NCBI GenBank assembly: GCA_012274205.1
Contig: JAAOZY010000259.1
Coordinates: 1 to 10,754 of the forward strand
Direction of reading: 5' to 3'
Source: Betaproteobacteria bacterium
GTDB lineage: Bacteria > Pseudomonadota > Gammaproteobacteria > Burkholderiales > SG8-39
Length of the DNA stretch: 10,754 bases
In this document: positions 1-5,810 of the stretch, piece after piece
Layout of the letters: each line of letters begins with the position of its first letter
How positions within the stretch are numbered: the stretch's first letter is position 1
The notes under the pieces: model-generated
The model's database searches: none
What the model was told of the DNA's origin: nothing
What the model saw: the letters and a program-made list of their open reading frames with translations, nothing else
Program-made: the position numbers and the translations under genes

Positions 1-77
1 CATTTCTCGCCTTTGAGGAACAGTTTCTCGCCCTCGCGGCGGCACTGGCGGCATTTGGGGTCTAGGTTGCGGGCCAC
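1..77 (-). CDS. rpsD: 30S ribosomal protein S4, N-terminal fragment
   Basis: Only the first 25 codons and two bases of the 26th are in the window; the gene runs off the left edge. The N-terminus reads MARNLDPKCRQCRREGEKLF, the opening of S4, a primary 16S rRNA binder that nucleates 30S assembly and is the usual autorepressor of the alpha operon. The start is GTG at 75–77, 13 bases after the rpsK stop, with GGAG about 9 bases upstream; no in-frame ATG fits the family N-terminus. Cys9 and Cys12 form a C-X2-C pair. The first two bases of codon 26 are TG, which would allow Cys26, matching the zinc-binding form of S4 (known in Thermus at Cys9, 12, 26 and 31). E. coli S4 lacks this cluster. rpoA and rplQ are expected beyond the edge. 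Confidence 0.93.
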   Translation of the reverse strand, partial: MARNLDPKCRQCRREGEKLFLKGEK

Positions 78-90
78 GTTTCCAGTCTCC

Positions 91-501
91 TTAGATGCGC
101 CGACGCTTGGGCGGGCGGCAGCCGTTGTGCGGCACCGGCGTCACGTCGCTGATGCTGGTGATCTTCAGGCCGATCGCGTTCAGGGCGCGCACGGCGGACT
201 CGCGTCCCGGGCCAGGACCCTTGATGCGCACTTCCACGTTCTTGACGCCGCATTCCTGCGCGGCCTTGCCGGCCTGCTCGGCTGCGATCTGCGCCGCGAA
301 CGGCGTCGATTTGCGCGAGCCCTTGAAGCCAGCTGCACCGGAGGTCGCCCACGACAGCGCGTTGCCCTGGCGGTCGGTGATGGTGATGATGGTGTTGTTG
401 AACGACGCGTGAATGTGCGCGATGCCTTCGGCAACGTTCTTCTTCACCTTCTTGCGTACGCGCGCCGCTGCTGTGGCGCCGGCGCTCGGGGGTTTGGCCA
501 T
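91..501 (-). CDS. rpsK: 30S ribosomal protein S11
   Basis: 136 aa, against 129 in E. coli; the surplus is a few Ala-rich residues at the N-terminus (about 6–13). S11 sits on the platform of the 30S subunit near the 3' end of 16S rRNA and helps shape the mRNA exit and E-site region. Diagnostic segments are the AHIHASFNNTI block (28–38), TDRQGNALSWATSG (42–55), the GPGPGRES loop (95–102) and the C-terminal VTPVPHNGCRPPKRRRI (120–136). The ATG at 501 has a good Shine-Dalgarno (AGAGGA) 7 bases upstream. It lies 34 bases after rpsM and 13 before rpsD, the usual alpha-operon order. Confidence 0.98.
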   Translation of the reverse strand: MAKPPSAGATAAARVRKKVKKNVAEGIAHIHASFNNTIITITDRQGNALSWATSGAAGFKGSRKSTPFAAQIAAEQAGKAAQECGVKNVEVRIKGPGPGRESAVRALNAIGLKITSISDVTPVPHNGCRPPKRRRI

Positions 502-535
502 TGATTTTTCCTCTACGTTTCCGTTGATCCGGGGC

Positions 536-916
536 TTAGGTCTTGGTCGCCGCGGATTTCATCTTGATCGCGGCCTTGCGCGGACCCTTGCGCGTGCGCG
601 CATTGGTGCGCGTGCGCTGTCCGCGCACGGGCAGGCCCTTGCGATGGCGCGAGCCACGATAGCAGCCCAGGTCCATGAGGCGTTTGATCGACATCGATAC
701 TTCGCGCCGCAGGTCGCCTTCGACCGTGAATTTGGCCACCTCTTCGCGCAAGCGTTCCATGTCGGAATCCGACAGGTCCTTGACCTTGGCCGATGCCCCG
801 ACCTTGGCCGCGACGCAGATCGCCTGCGCGCGCGCGCGCCCGATGCCATAGATCGCGGTCAGCGCAATCTCGGCGTGCTGGTGGTTTGGAATGTTGACGC
901 CTGCAATACGGGCCAT
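536..916 (-). CDS. rpsM: 30S ribosomal protein S13
   Basis: 126 aa (E. coli 118). S13 lies at the top of the 30S head, contacts the P-site tRNA through its basic tail, and forms intersubunit bridges with 23S rRNA and L5. The N-terminal MARIAGVNIP, the helix-turn motif around GIGRARA (24–30), the LRREVSMSIKRLMDLGCYRG stretch (69–88) and RGQRTRTNARTRKGPRK (98–114) are typical. About ten extra residues, rich in Ala, Lys and Thr, follow where E. coli S13 ends. The start ATG has GGGGTGA 5 bases upstream. It is the first gene of the alpha operon; a candidate promoter lies in the 63 bases separating it from rpmJ. Codons for residues 24–31 contain a 14-base alternating GC run (826–839). Confidence 0.98.
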   Translation of the reverse strand: MARIAGVNIPNHQHAEIALTAIYGIGRARAQAICVAAKVGASAKVKDLSDSDMERLREEVAKFTVEGDLRREVSMSIKRLMDLGCYRGSRHRKGLPVRGQRTRTNARTRKGPRKAAIKMKSAATKT

Positions 917-945
917 TAGTTCACCCCAAGAATGCGAAACCGATA

Positions 946-951
946 ATTATA
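946..951 (-). promoter_or_regulatory. Candidate -10 box of the alpha-operon promoter
   Basis: The minus strand reads a perfect TATAAT here, 29 bases before the rpsM start codon, in the rpmJ–rpsM gap. Seventeen bases upstream the hexamer is TGGAAC, which matches TTGACA at only three of six positions. A better TTGAGT lies 22 bases away, too far for normal spacing. Transcription would begin near 939, giving a leader of about 23 bases. A promoter before rpsM is known in E. coli, so position supports the call, but the weak -35 leaves it tentative; readthrough from spc is also expected. Confidence 0.5.
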
Positions 952-979
952 GCCAGATATCATGCTTAGTTCCACTCAA

Positions 980-1093
980 TTAACCTTGACGCTGCTTATG
1001 CCGCGGGTTGGTGCAGATCACGCGCACCACTCTCTTCCTGCGAATTACCTTGCAGTTGCGGCACATCTTTTTCACTGATGCCTGTACTTTCAT
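980..1093 (-). CDS. rpmJ: 50S ribosomal protein L36
   Basis: This 37-residue gene begins MKVQASVKKMCRNCKVIRRK and ends RHKQRQG with stop TAA. L36 is the smallest bacterial ribosomal protein; it binds 23S rRNA near helices 89 and 91–97 late in 50S assembly. Cys11, Cys14, Cys27 and His32 form the zinc-ribbon ligand set, so this is the zinc-containing (C+) form. The ATG has AGGAGA 5 bases upstream. It sits between infA (48-base gap) and rpsM (63-base gap), its usual place at the end of the spc operon. Confidence 0.97.
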   Translation of the reverse strand: MKVQASVKKMCRNCKVIRRKRVVRVICTNPRHKQRQG

Positions 1094-1141
1094 GGTGCTC
1101 TCCTGCTGCGCCCGGTCCGCGCTGTTACACCCGCACCCGGA

Positions 1142-1360
1142 CTACTTTGCGCGGAAAACGATCCGCGCCCGTGTCAAATCATACGGCGTCAATTCCACCG
1201 TCACCTTGTCGCCCGGCAGGATGCGGATATAGTGCATGCGCATCTTGCCCGAGATATGCCCCAGTACTATGTGGCCGTTTTCCAGCTTTACCCTGAAGGT
1301 CGCGTTCGGGAGATTTTCCACAATCTCCCCCTGCATTTCGATTACGTCCTCTTTCGCCAT
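1142..1360 (-). CDS. infA: Translation initiation factor IF-1
   Basis: 72 aa, exactly the usual length. IF-1 is a single S1-type OB-fold that occupies the A-site of the 30S subunit during initiation and works with IF-2 and IF-3. The whole chain matches the family: MAKEDVIEMQGEIVENLPNA at the start, FRVKLENGHIVLGHISGKMR (22–41), IRILPGDKVTVELTPYDL (45–62) and the RARIVFRAK end. Its ATG overlaps the secY stop by one base (TGATG), and I see no strong Shine-Dalgarno, so it is probably translated by coupling to secY. Placement between secY and rpmJ is seen in Betaproteobacteria and many Gram-positives but not in E. coli. Confidence 0.98.
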   Translation of the reverse strand: MAKEDVIEMQGEIVENLPNATFRVKLENGHIVLGHISGKMRMHYIRILPGDKVTVELTPYDLTRARIVFRAK

Positions 1361-2685
1361 CAGCGTGTGGGGAAGCCCGCGCCCTTGAAATTGGCCTTTT
1401 TCAGCAGGCTTTCATACTGGTGCGACATGATGTATGCCTGTACCTGCGCCATGAAATCCATGGTCACCACAACGATGATCAGCAGCGAGGTTCCGCCGAA
1501 ATAAAACGGCACATTCCACTTCAGGATCAGGAATTCGGGCAGCAGGCACACCAGCGTCACGTACACCGCTCCGGCCATGGTGAGCCGCGTCAGGATTTTC
1601 TCCAGATAGCGCGCCGTCTGGTCGCCCGGCCGGATTCCCGGAACGAAGGCGCCGCTCTTTTTCAGGTTGTCCGCCGTCTCCTTGGGGTTGTATTGCAGGG
1701 CGGTGTAGAAAAAGCAGAAGAATACGATCGCACTGGAATACAGCATGACGTAAATCGGCTGACCCGGCGAAAGCGTGCCGGAAACGTCGGTCAGCCAGCC
1801 CATGCCCTCGCTGCGGCCGAACCAGCCCGCCAGGGTTGCGGGGAATAGAATGATGCTCGACGCGAAGATCGGCGGAATCACGCCGGCCATGTTGAGCTTG
1901 AACGGCAGGTGCGAGGCCTGGCCGCCGTAGACTTTATTGCCGACCTGGCGTTTGGCGTAGTTCACCAGGATCTTGCGCTGGCCGCGCTCGACGAAACACA
2001 CCGCCCAGGTCACCAGCACCACCGCTGTCGCCACCAGCAGCGCGGTCAGCGGGTGCATGGCGCCGGTGCGCACCAGTTCCAGGGTGCCGCCGACGGCGTT
2101 GGGCAGTCCGGCCGCGATACCGGCGAAAATAATGATGGAGATGCCGTTGCCGAGGCCGCGCTCGGTGATCTGCTCACCCAACCACATCAGGAACATGGTG
2201 CCCGTCACCAGTGTGCTGACAGTGACGAAGCGGAACATGAGCCCCGGTTCCAGAACCAGCCCCGGCTGCGATTCCAGTGCGATGGAAATGCCGATCGCCT
2301 GGAACAGCGCCAGGAATACGGTACCGTAGCGCGTGTACTGGGTGATCTTGCGCTGCCCCGCCTGGCCTTCCTTCTTCAGCTGCTCGAGTTGCGGCGACAC
2401 CGTCGTCATCAGCTGCATGATGATCGACGACGAAATGTACGGCATGATCCCGAGGGCGAATATGGTGAAGCGCGACAGGGCGCCGCCGGAGAACATGTTG
2501 AACATCCCCAGAATCCCGCCCTGCTGGGACTTGAACAGGTCGGCGAGCACGTTCGGGTCGATGCCCGGCACCGGGATGTGCGCACCGATGCGGAACACGA
2601 CCAGGGCGCCGAGCAGGAAGAACAGGCGCTTTTTCAGATCGCCGAACTTGCCGCTCTTGCCGATATTTTGAGCCTGGGTAGCCAT
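1360..2685 (-). CDS. secY: Preprotein translocase subunit SecY
   Basis: 441 aa, normal for the family. SecY is the ten-helix inner-membrane channel that, with SecE and SecG, exports unfolded proteins driven by SecA and inserts membrane proteins from the ribosome. The first membrane segment is about residues 20–38, followed by a periplasmic IPVPGIDP turn (37–44). A plug and second helix follow (about 58–90, with FSGGALSRFTIFALGIMPYI at 65–84). The conserved EQITERGLGNGIS is at 171–183. Cytosolic loop C5 (about 333–356) carries NPKETADNLKKSGAFVPGIR, whose Arg352 corresponds to the functionally key Arg357 of E. coli. The ATG follows rplO by 15 bases; the upstream AAGATAAGAA is a weak ribosome site, suggesting coupled translation. 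The stop overlaps infA. Confidence 0.98.
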   Translation of the reverse strand: MATQAQNIGKSGKFGDLKKRLFFLLGALVVFRIGAHIPVPGIDPNVLADLFKSQQGGILGMFNMFSGGALSRFTIFALGIMPYISSSIIMQLMTTVSPQLEQLKKEGQAGQRKITQYTRYGTVFLALFQAIGISIALESQPGLVLEPGLMFRFVTVSTLVTGTMFLMWLGEQITERGLGNGISIIIFAGIAAGLPNAVGGTLELVRTGAMHPLTALLVATAVVLVTWAVCFVERGQRKILVNYAKRQVGNKVYGGQASHLPFKLNMAGVIPPIFASSIILFPATLAGWFGRSEGMGWLTDVSGTLSPGQPIYVMLYSSAIVFFCFFYTALQYNPKETADNLKKSGAFVPGIRPGDQTARYLEKILTRLTMAGAVYVTLVCLLPEFLILKWNVPFYFGGTSLLIIVVVTMDFMAQVQAYIMSHQYESLLKKANFKGAGFPTR

Positions 2686-2700
2686 TTCTTATCTTGGCAA

Positions 2701-3351
2701 TTAAGCCTTCTCGCCCTTTGCCTTGGGCTTGGATTTCTCTTTGGGGGCGGGCTCGGCCGCGCCTTTGGCCGCTTTCGGCGCCTTCGGCTTGCCCGCTGCC
2801 TTGACTTCGGCTTTGGCCGCGGCGCCCTTGGGCGCTTCTGCCCTGGCTTTCGCCTTGGCGATGGCTTCGACCCGCGCCTTCGCCTTCTTGCCCTTGCCTA
2901 CGGGCGCTTTTTGTTCCAGCGCGGCGATGCTGCCGCCGGCCGCCTCGATTGCCGCTCTGGCGCCTTTGGTGACCCGCAGTCCGCTCAGGCTGACCTTGCG
3001 CTCTATCTTGCCCGACAGGATGACCTTGACGTTTTCGGTAGCTTCCGGCACCACCCCGGCCTGCTTCAGCGCGCTCAAATCGATTTCGGCGGGCTGCATC
3101 TTCTGCAGATCGGACAGGCGCACCTCGGCCGTCAGGCCGCGAGCGAGCGAATTGAAGCCGCGCTTGGGCAAGCGCCGCTGCAGCGGCATCTGGCCGCCCT
3201 CGAAACCGACTTTGTGGAAGCCGCCGGTACGCGACTTCTGCCCCTTGTGGCCGCGCCCCGCGGTCTTGCCCAGACCGGAGCCAATGCCGCGCCCGACACG
3301 CCGGCGGGGCCGTTTGGCGCCCGCTGCAGGCTTGATCGTATTAAGCTGCAT
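2701..3351 (-). CDS. rplO: 50S ribosomal protein L15 with long basic C-terminal tail
   Basis: 216 aa; L15 is normally about 144–147. L15 binds 23S rRNA and is needed late in 50S assembly. The core is standard: MQLNTIKPAAGAKRPRRRVG, the glycine/arginine-rich loop GRGIGSGLGKTAGRGHKGQK (20–39), RTGGFHKVGFEGGQMPLQRR (41–60) and a C-terminal fold ending near residue 146 (AGGSIAALE, 138–146). Residues 147–216 form a low-complexity extension almost wholly of Ala, Lys, Pro, Gly, Glu and Arg, with no predicted fold. The reading frame stays open with no sign of frameshift, and stops at TAA 15 bases before secY. The ATG directly abuts the rpmD stop (TAAATG), with GAGG 5 bases upstream. Confidence 0.97.
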   Translation of the reverse strand: MQLNTIKPAAGAKRPRRRVGRGIGSGLGKTAGRGHKGQKSRTGGFHKVGFEGGQMPLQRRLPKRGFNSLARGLTAEVRLSDLQKMQPAEIDLSALKQAGVVPEATENVKVILSGKIERKVSLSGLRVTKGARAAIEAAGGSIAALEQKAPVGKGKKAKARVEAIAKAKARAEAPKGAAAKAEVKAAGKPKAPKAAKGAAEPAPKEKSKPKAKGEKA

Positions 3352-3534
3352 TTATGCCTCGCACTTCACTAGGTAATAGACCTTGTTGATCATGCCCCGG
3401 ACCTCGGGTGTGTCCTGCAATTCCACGGTGTGGTTGATGCGCTTCAAGCCCAGCCCGCGCACCGTCGCGCGGTGCGCTGCCTTGCAGCCGATCACGCTTT
3501 TCACCAAAGTTACCTTGAGTTTCTTGTCCGCCAT
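3352..3534 (-). CDS. rpmD: 50S ribosomal protein L30
   Basis: 60 aa, the normal size of the short bacterial L30. It is a small ferredoxin-like fold protein on the 50S surface, bound to 23S domain II. The sequence has KVTLVKSVIGCKAAHRATVR (7–26) followed by LGLKRINHTVELQDTPEVRG (28–47) and ends NKVYYLVKCEA, all typical. The ATG has GAGGA 5 bases upstream that overlaps the rpsE stop codon, so the two are probably coupled. The gene sits between rpsE and rplO as in other proteobacteria. Confidence 0.98.
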   Translation of the reverse strand: MADKKLKVTLVKSVIGCKAAHRATVRGLGLKRINHTVELQDTPEVRGMINKVYYLVKCEA

Positions 3535-3542
3535 GATTGTCC

Positions 3543-4073
3543 TCAGCCGGTGATTTCTTCGACCGATTTGCCGCGCTTGGCGGCAATTTCGGACGGCGTG
3601 TTCATGGCTTTCAAACCCTGCAGCGTGGCACGCACCACGTTATAAGGGCTGCCCGAGCCGATGCACTTGGCGAGCACGTTGGTCACACCCATGACTTCGA
3701 ATACGGCGCGCATCGCGCCGCCGGCGATGATGCCCGTGCCTTCGGATGCCGGCTGCATGTACACCTTGGCGGCACCGTGGCGCCCCATCACTGCATGGTG
3801 CAGCGTGCCGTTTTTCAGGCTGACGCGGAACATCTTGCGCCGCGCCTCTTCCATCGCCTTTTGCACGGCTACCGGAACCTCGCGCGACTTGCCCTTGCCC
3901 ATGCCGACGCCGCCGTCCCCGTCGCCCACCACGGTAAGCGCGGCGAAGCTGAGAATGCGACCGCCCTTGACCACTTTCGTGACGCGGTTGATTGCGACCA
4001 TTTTCTCGCGCAGGCCGTCGCCGCGGTCATCGCCGCCCATCTTGCCCTGCATCCTGCCTTGCATCTTCGCCAT
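3543..4073 (-). CDS. rpsE: 30S ribosomal protein S5
   Basis: 176 aa from the chosen start. S5 lies at the mRNA entry side of the 30S body and contributes to decoding fidelity and mRNA unwinding. The double-stranded-RNA-binding-type N-domain holds DGLREKMVAINRVTKVVKGG (19–38) and LTVVGDGDGGVGMGKGKSRE (46–65). The C-domain has QPASEGTGIIAGGAMRAVFE (107–126) and AAKRGKSVEEI (164–174). Two starts are possible: ATG at 4073 (MAKMQGRMQG, resembling other betaproteobacterial S5 proteins, with GGGA 6–7 bases upstream) and ATG at 4100, nine residues longer. The longer one has a strong AGGGGAGG, but 12 bases away and inside a perfect hairpin. I prefer 4073 by family similarity, at modest certainty. The leader is discussed separately. 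Confidence 0.95.
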   Translation of the reverse strand: MAKMQGRMQGKMGGDDRGDGLREKMVAINRVTKVVKGGRILSFAALTVVGDGDGGVGMGKGKSREVPVAVQKAMEEARRKMFRVSLKNGTLHHAVMGRHGAAKVYMQPASEGTGIIAGGAMRAVFEVMGVTNVLAKCIGSGSPYNVVRATLQGLKAMNTPSEIAAKRGKSVEEITG

Positions 4074-4102
4074 ATTCGTTCCCGATTCGAGGTCTGACAT
4101 TT

Positions 4103-4122
4103 CGAGGGGAAACCTCCCCTCG
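4103..4122 (-). promoter_or_regulatory. Perfect hairpin over the purine-rich leader of rpsE
   Basis: On the minus strand, CGAGGGGA and TCCCCTCG form an uninterrupted 8-bp stem with a GGTT loop, two bases before ATG 4100. The 5' arm and loop contain AGGGGAGG, the best anti-16S match near rpsE, so folding would hide it. A second GGGGAG copy (4125–4130) could compete for the same C-run. No T-run follows, so this is not an intrinsic terminator. A role in controlling rpsE translation is inferred from position only. Confidence 0.55.
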
Positions 4123-4142
4123 TGCTCCCCTGTTTCAGCTGC

Positions 4143-4163
4143 CTGACGGCAATTCCGTCAGGA
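4143..4163 (-). promoter_or_regulatory. Perfect 8-bp hairpin after rplR
   Basis: The arms CCTGACGG and CCGTCAGG enclose a five-base loop (AATTG), starting 4 bases past the rplR stop codon. There is no following T-run, so termination by this element alone is unlikely. It could be a processing or pausing site, a 3' stabiliser of the upstream message, or part of a composite rpsE leader with the hairpin at 4103–4122. The corresponding E. coli spacer is short and has no room for this. Confidence 0.5.
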
Positions 4164-4167
4164 GCCC

Positions 4168-4524
4168 CTAAAACTTCAGCCCGGCTTCGCGCGCAGCTTC
4201 GGCCAGCGCCTTGACGCGGCCGTGGTACTGCAGCCCGCCGCGGTCGAACGCCACTTTCTCGATGCCCAGCTCCTTCGCCTTGGCGGCGATGCGCTTGCCT
4301 ACCGCCTCGGCCGCCTTGACGTTGCCGCCGTTGGCGACGCTCGCGCGCACTTCCTTCTCCAGCGTGGACGCCGCGGTCAGGACCTTGGTGCCGCAAGCGG
4401 AAATCACCTGGGCATAGATGTGGCTGTTGGTGCGATGCACCGAAAGCCGCACGGCCTTGAGCTGCGCAATCTTGGCGCGGGATCTACGTGCTCGGCGCAG
4501 TCGCGCCTCTTTTTTATCTATCAT
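4168..4524 (-). CDS. rplR: 50S ribosomal protein L18
   Basis: 118 aa (E. coli 117). L18 binds 5S rRNA and, with L5 and L25, brings it into the central protuberance of the 50S subunit. The basic N-terminus MIDKKEARLRRARRSRAKIA precedes the rRNA-binding core VHRTNSHIYAQVI (29–41), with AKELGIEKVAFDRGGLQYHG (83–102) and the end LAEAAREAGLKF. The ATG at 4524 is chosen because it matches the family N-terminus and has CGGAG 8 bases upstream; longer readings run into rplF. It follows rplF by 14 bases. The next gap, to rpsE, is unusually long and structured. Confidence 0.98.
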   Translation of the reverse strand: MIDKKEARLRRARRSRAKIAQLKAVRLSVHRTNSHIYAQVISACGTKVLTAASTLEKEVRASVANGGNVKAAEAVGKRIAAKAKELGIEKVAFDRGGLQYHGRVKALAEAAREAGLKF

Positions 4525-4538
4525 GGCTATGGCTCCGC

Positions 4539-5072
4539 TTACTTCTTCTTGGTCTCTTTCAAGACCACTCTCTCGTCCGCGTAGCGCACGCCCTTGCCCT
4601 TGTAAGGCTCGGGGCTGCGGTAGGCGCGCACCTCGGCGGCCACCTGGCCGACTTGCTGCTTGTCGTTGCTGCGCAGAATGATCTCGGTCTGGGTCGGTGT
4701 CTCGACTTTGACGCCCTTGGGCATCTGGTGCACCACCGGGTGCGACAATCCGAGCGCCAGATTGAGCTTGTCGCCCTGTGCCTGCGCACGGTAGCCGACG
4801 CCCACCAGGACCAGCTTCCTTTCGAAGCCCTTGGTCACGCCCTGCACCATGTTGGCCACCAGTGCGCGCAGCGTACCCGACATCGCATTGGCCCGCGTCG
4901 AGTCGTTCTTTACCGCGCACAACAGGTTGTCGCCGTCGCGTTCGATTGTGACGTCGTTGCCCAGCCGCTGCGTCAACGTGCCCAGCGGGCCTTTGACCGC
5001 GACCTGGTCCGCCGACACCGTCACTTCGACGCCTTTGGGCACTGCAATGGGAAATTTTCCGATTCGTGACAT
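4539..5072 (-). CDS. rplF: 50S ribosomal protein L6
   Basis: 177 aa, the same as in E. coli. L6 binds 23S helix 97 close to the sarcin–ricin loop at the factor-binding stalk base. Two similar alpha/beta domains are visible. The first begins MSRIGKFPIAVPKGVEVTVS with VKGPLGTL (27–34). The second starts near residue 83, after a short linker, with ERKLVLVGVGYRAQ (84–97), and carries the signature PEPYKGKG at 154–161. A lysine-rich end (KETKKK) follows. The Shine-Dalgarno GAAGGA lies 4 bases from the ATG. It is 12 bases after rpsH and 14 before rplR. Confidence 0.98.
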   Translation of the reverse strand: MSRIGKFPIAVPKGVEVTVSADQVAVKGPLGTLTQRLGNDVTIERDGDNLLCAVKNDSTRANAMSGTLRALVANMVQGVTKGFERKLVLVGVGYRAQAQGDKLNLALGLSHPVVHQMPKGVKVETPTQTEIILRSNDKQQVGQVAAEVRAYRSPEPYKGKGVRYADERVVLKETKKK

Positions 5073-5084
5073 GATTTCCTTCCC

Positions 5085-5480
5085 TTAGGCCACGATGCAC
5101 AGCACTTCGCCGCCGATGCCGGTGGCGCGCGCTTTTCTGTCGGTCATCACGCCCTTGGAGGTCGAGACGATTGCGATTCCCAGCCCGTTCATGATCTTCG
5201 GGATGTCGTCGCGGCCCTTGTAAATGCGCAGTCCGGGGCGGCTGACGCGTTCGATCTTTTCGATCACCGGCGCGCCGGCGTAGTACTTCAGCGCGATTTC
5301 GAGCATGGGCTTGCCCTCGTCGTCGCGCACCTTGAATTCCTCTATGTAGCCCTCGTCCTTCAGCACCTGGGCGATGGACGCCTTCACGCGCGACGACGGC
5401 ATCGCCACCGACAGCTTTTCCGCAAGTTGCGCATTGCGGATGCGGGTCAGCATATCGGCGATCGGATCACTCATGCTCAT
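5085..5480 (-). CDS. rpsH: 30S ribosomal protein S8
   Basis: 131 aa (E. coli 130). S8 is a primary binder of 16S rRNA helix 21 and, in E. coli, the translational repressor of the spc operon acting on the mRNA near rplE. The N-terminal domain opens MSMSDPIADMLTRIRNAQLA (1–20). The RNA-binding C-terminal domain includes RPGLRIYKGRDDIPKIMNGL (82–101), the STSKGVMTD loop (106–114) and GIGGEVLCIVA at the end. The first of two nearby ATGs is chosen: AGGAG lies 7 bases upstream, and E. coli S8 also begins Met-Ser-Met. Whether S8 represses this operon cannot be judged by eye. Confidence 0.98.
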   Translation of the reverse strand: MSMSDPIADMLTRIRNAQLAEKLSVAMPSSRVKASIAQVLKDEGYIEEFKVRDDEGKPMLEIALKYYAGAPVIEKIERVSRPGLRIYKGRDDIPKIMNGLGIAIVSTSKGVMTDRKARATGIGGEVLCIVA

Positions 5481-5493
5481 GCTCTGTCTCCTC

Positions 5494-5799
5494 TCACCAG
5501 CTGGCTTTGGTCATGCCGGGAATTTCCCCGCGCATGGCGATGTCGCGCAGCTTGTTGCGGCCCAGGCCGAACTTGCGGTACACGCCGCGCGGGCGCCCGG
5601 TCAGCTTGCAGCGGTTGCGCACCCGCGTGGGGCTGGCGTTACGCGGCAGCTTCTGCAACTGCATGCGCGCCGCCATGCGCTCTTCCTCTGGCTGCTTGAA
5701 ATCGTTGATTATCGCGAGCAGCGCGGTACGCTTGACCTCGAATTTCTTCACGGTCTTGCGGCGCTTTTCGTTGCGGTTGATGACTGCGGTTTTTGCCAT
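5494..5799 (-). CDS. rpsN: 30S ribosomal protein S14, long zinc-free form
   Basis: 101 aa, the length of the long (C-) S14 of most proteobacteria. S14 is a late-binding protein of the 30S head that contacts 16S helices near the A and P sites. The C-terminal half is diagnostic: PTRVRNRCKLTGRPRGVYRK (57–76), FGLGRNKLRDIAMRGEIPGM (77–96) and the final TKASW. The chain has a single Cys and lacks the paired Cys motifs of the short zinc form. The start ATG at 5799 has AAGGA 7 bases upstream; longer frames run into rplE and are not supported. Gaps are 11 bases from rplE and 13 to rpsH. Confidence 0.98.
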   Translation of the reverse strand: MAKTAVINRNEKRRKTVKKFEVKRTALLAIINDFKQPEEERMAARMQLQKLPRNASPTRVRNRCKLTGRPRGVYRKFGLGRNKLRDIAMRGEIPGMTKASW

Positions 5800-5810
5800 G
5801 GCGCAATCCT

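Noticed and set aside
826..839. Alternating GC run of 14 bases inside rpsM (Z-DNA-like)
   Set aside because: It encodes the conserved Gly-Arg-Ala-Arg-Ala stretch with the GC-rich codons used throughout; no need for another function.
1094..1141. Possible GTCCG/CGGAC hairpin in the infA–rpmJ gap
   Set aside because: It is only 5 bp with a large loop, no T-run and no supporting features; likely chance in GC-rich DNA.
1909..3372. Plus-strand open frame of 487 codons opposite secY and rplO
   Set aside because: It is wholly antisense to two certain genes. Its protein is rich in Arg, His, Gln and Asp without any family motif. Long antisense frames are expected in GC-rich DNA.
4168..5100. Minus-strand frame of 310 codons covering rplR and most of rplF
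   Set aside because: Only its last 118 codons, from ATG 4524, are a real gene (L18). The upstream part is an out-of-frame reading of rplF.
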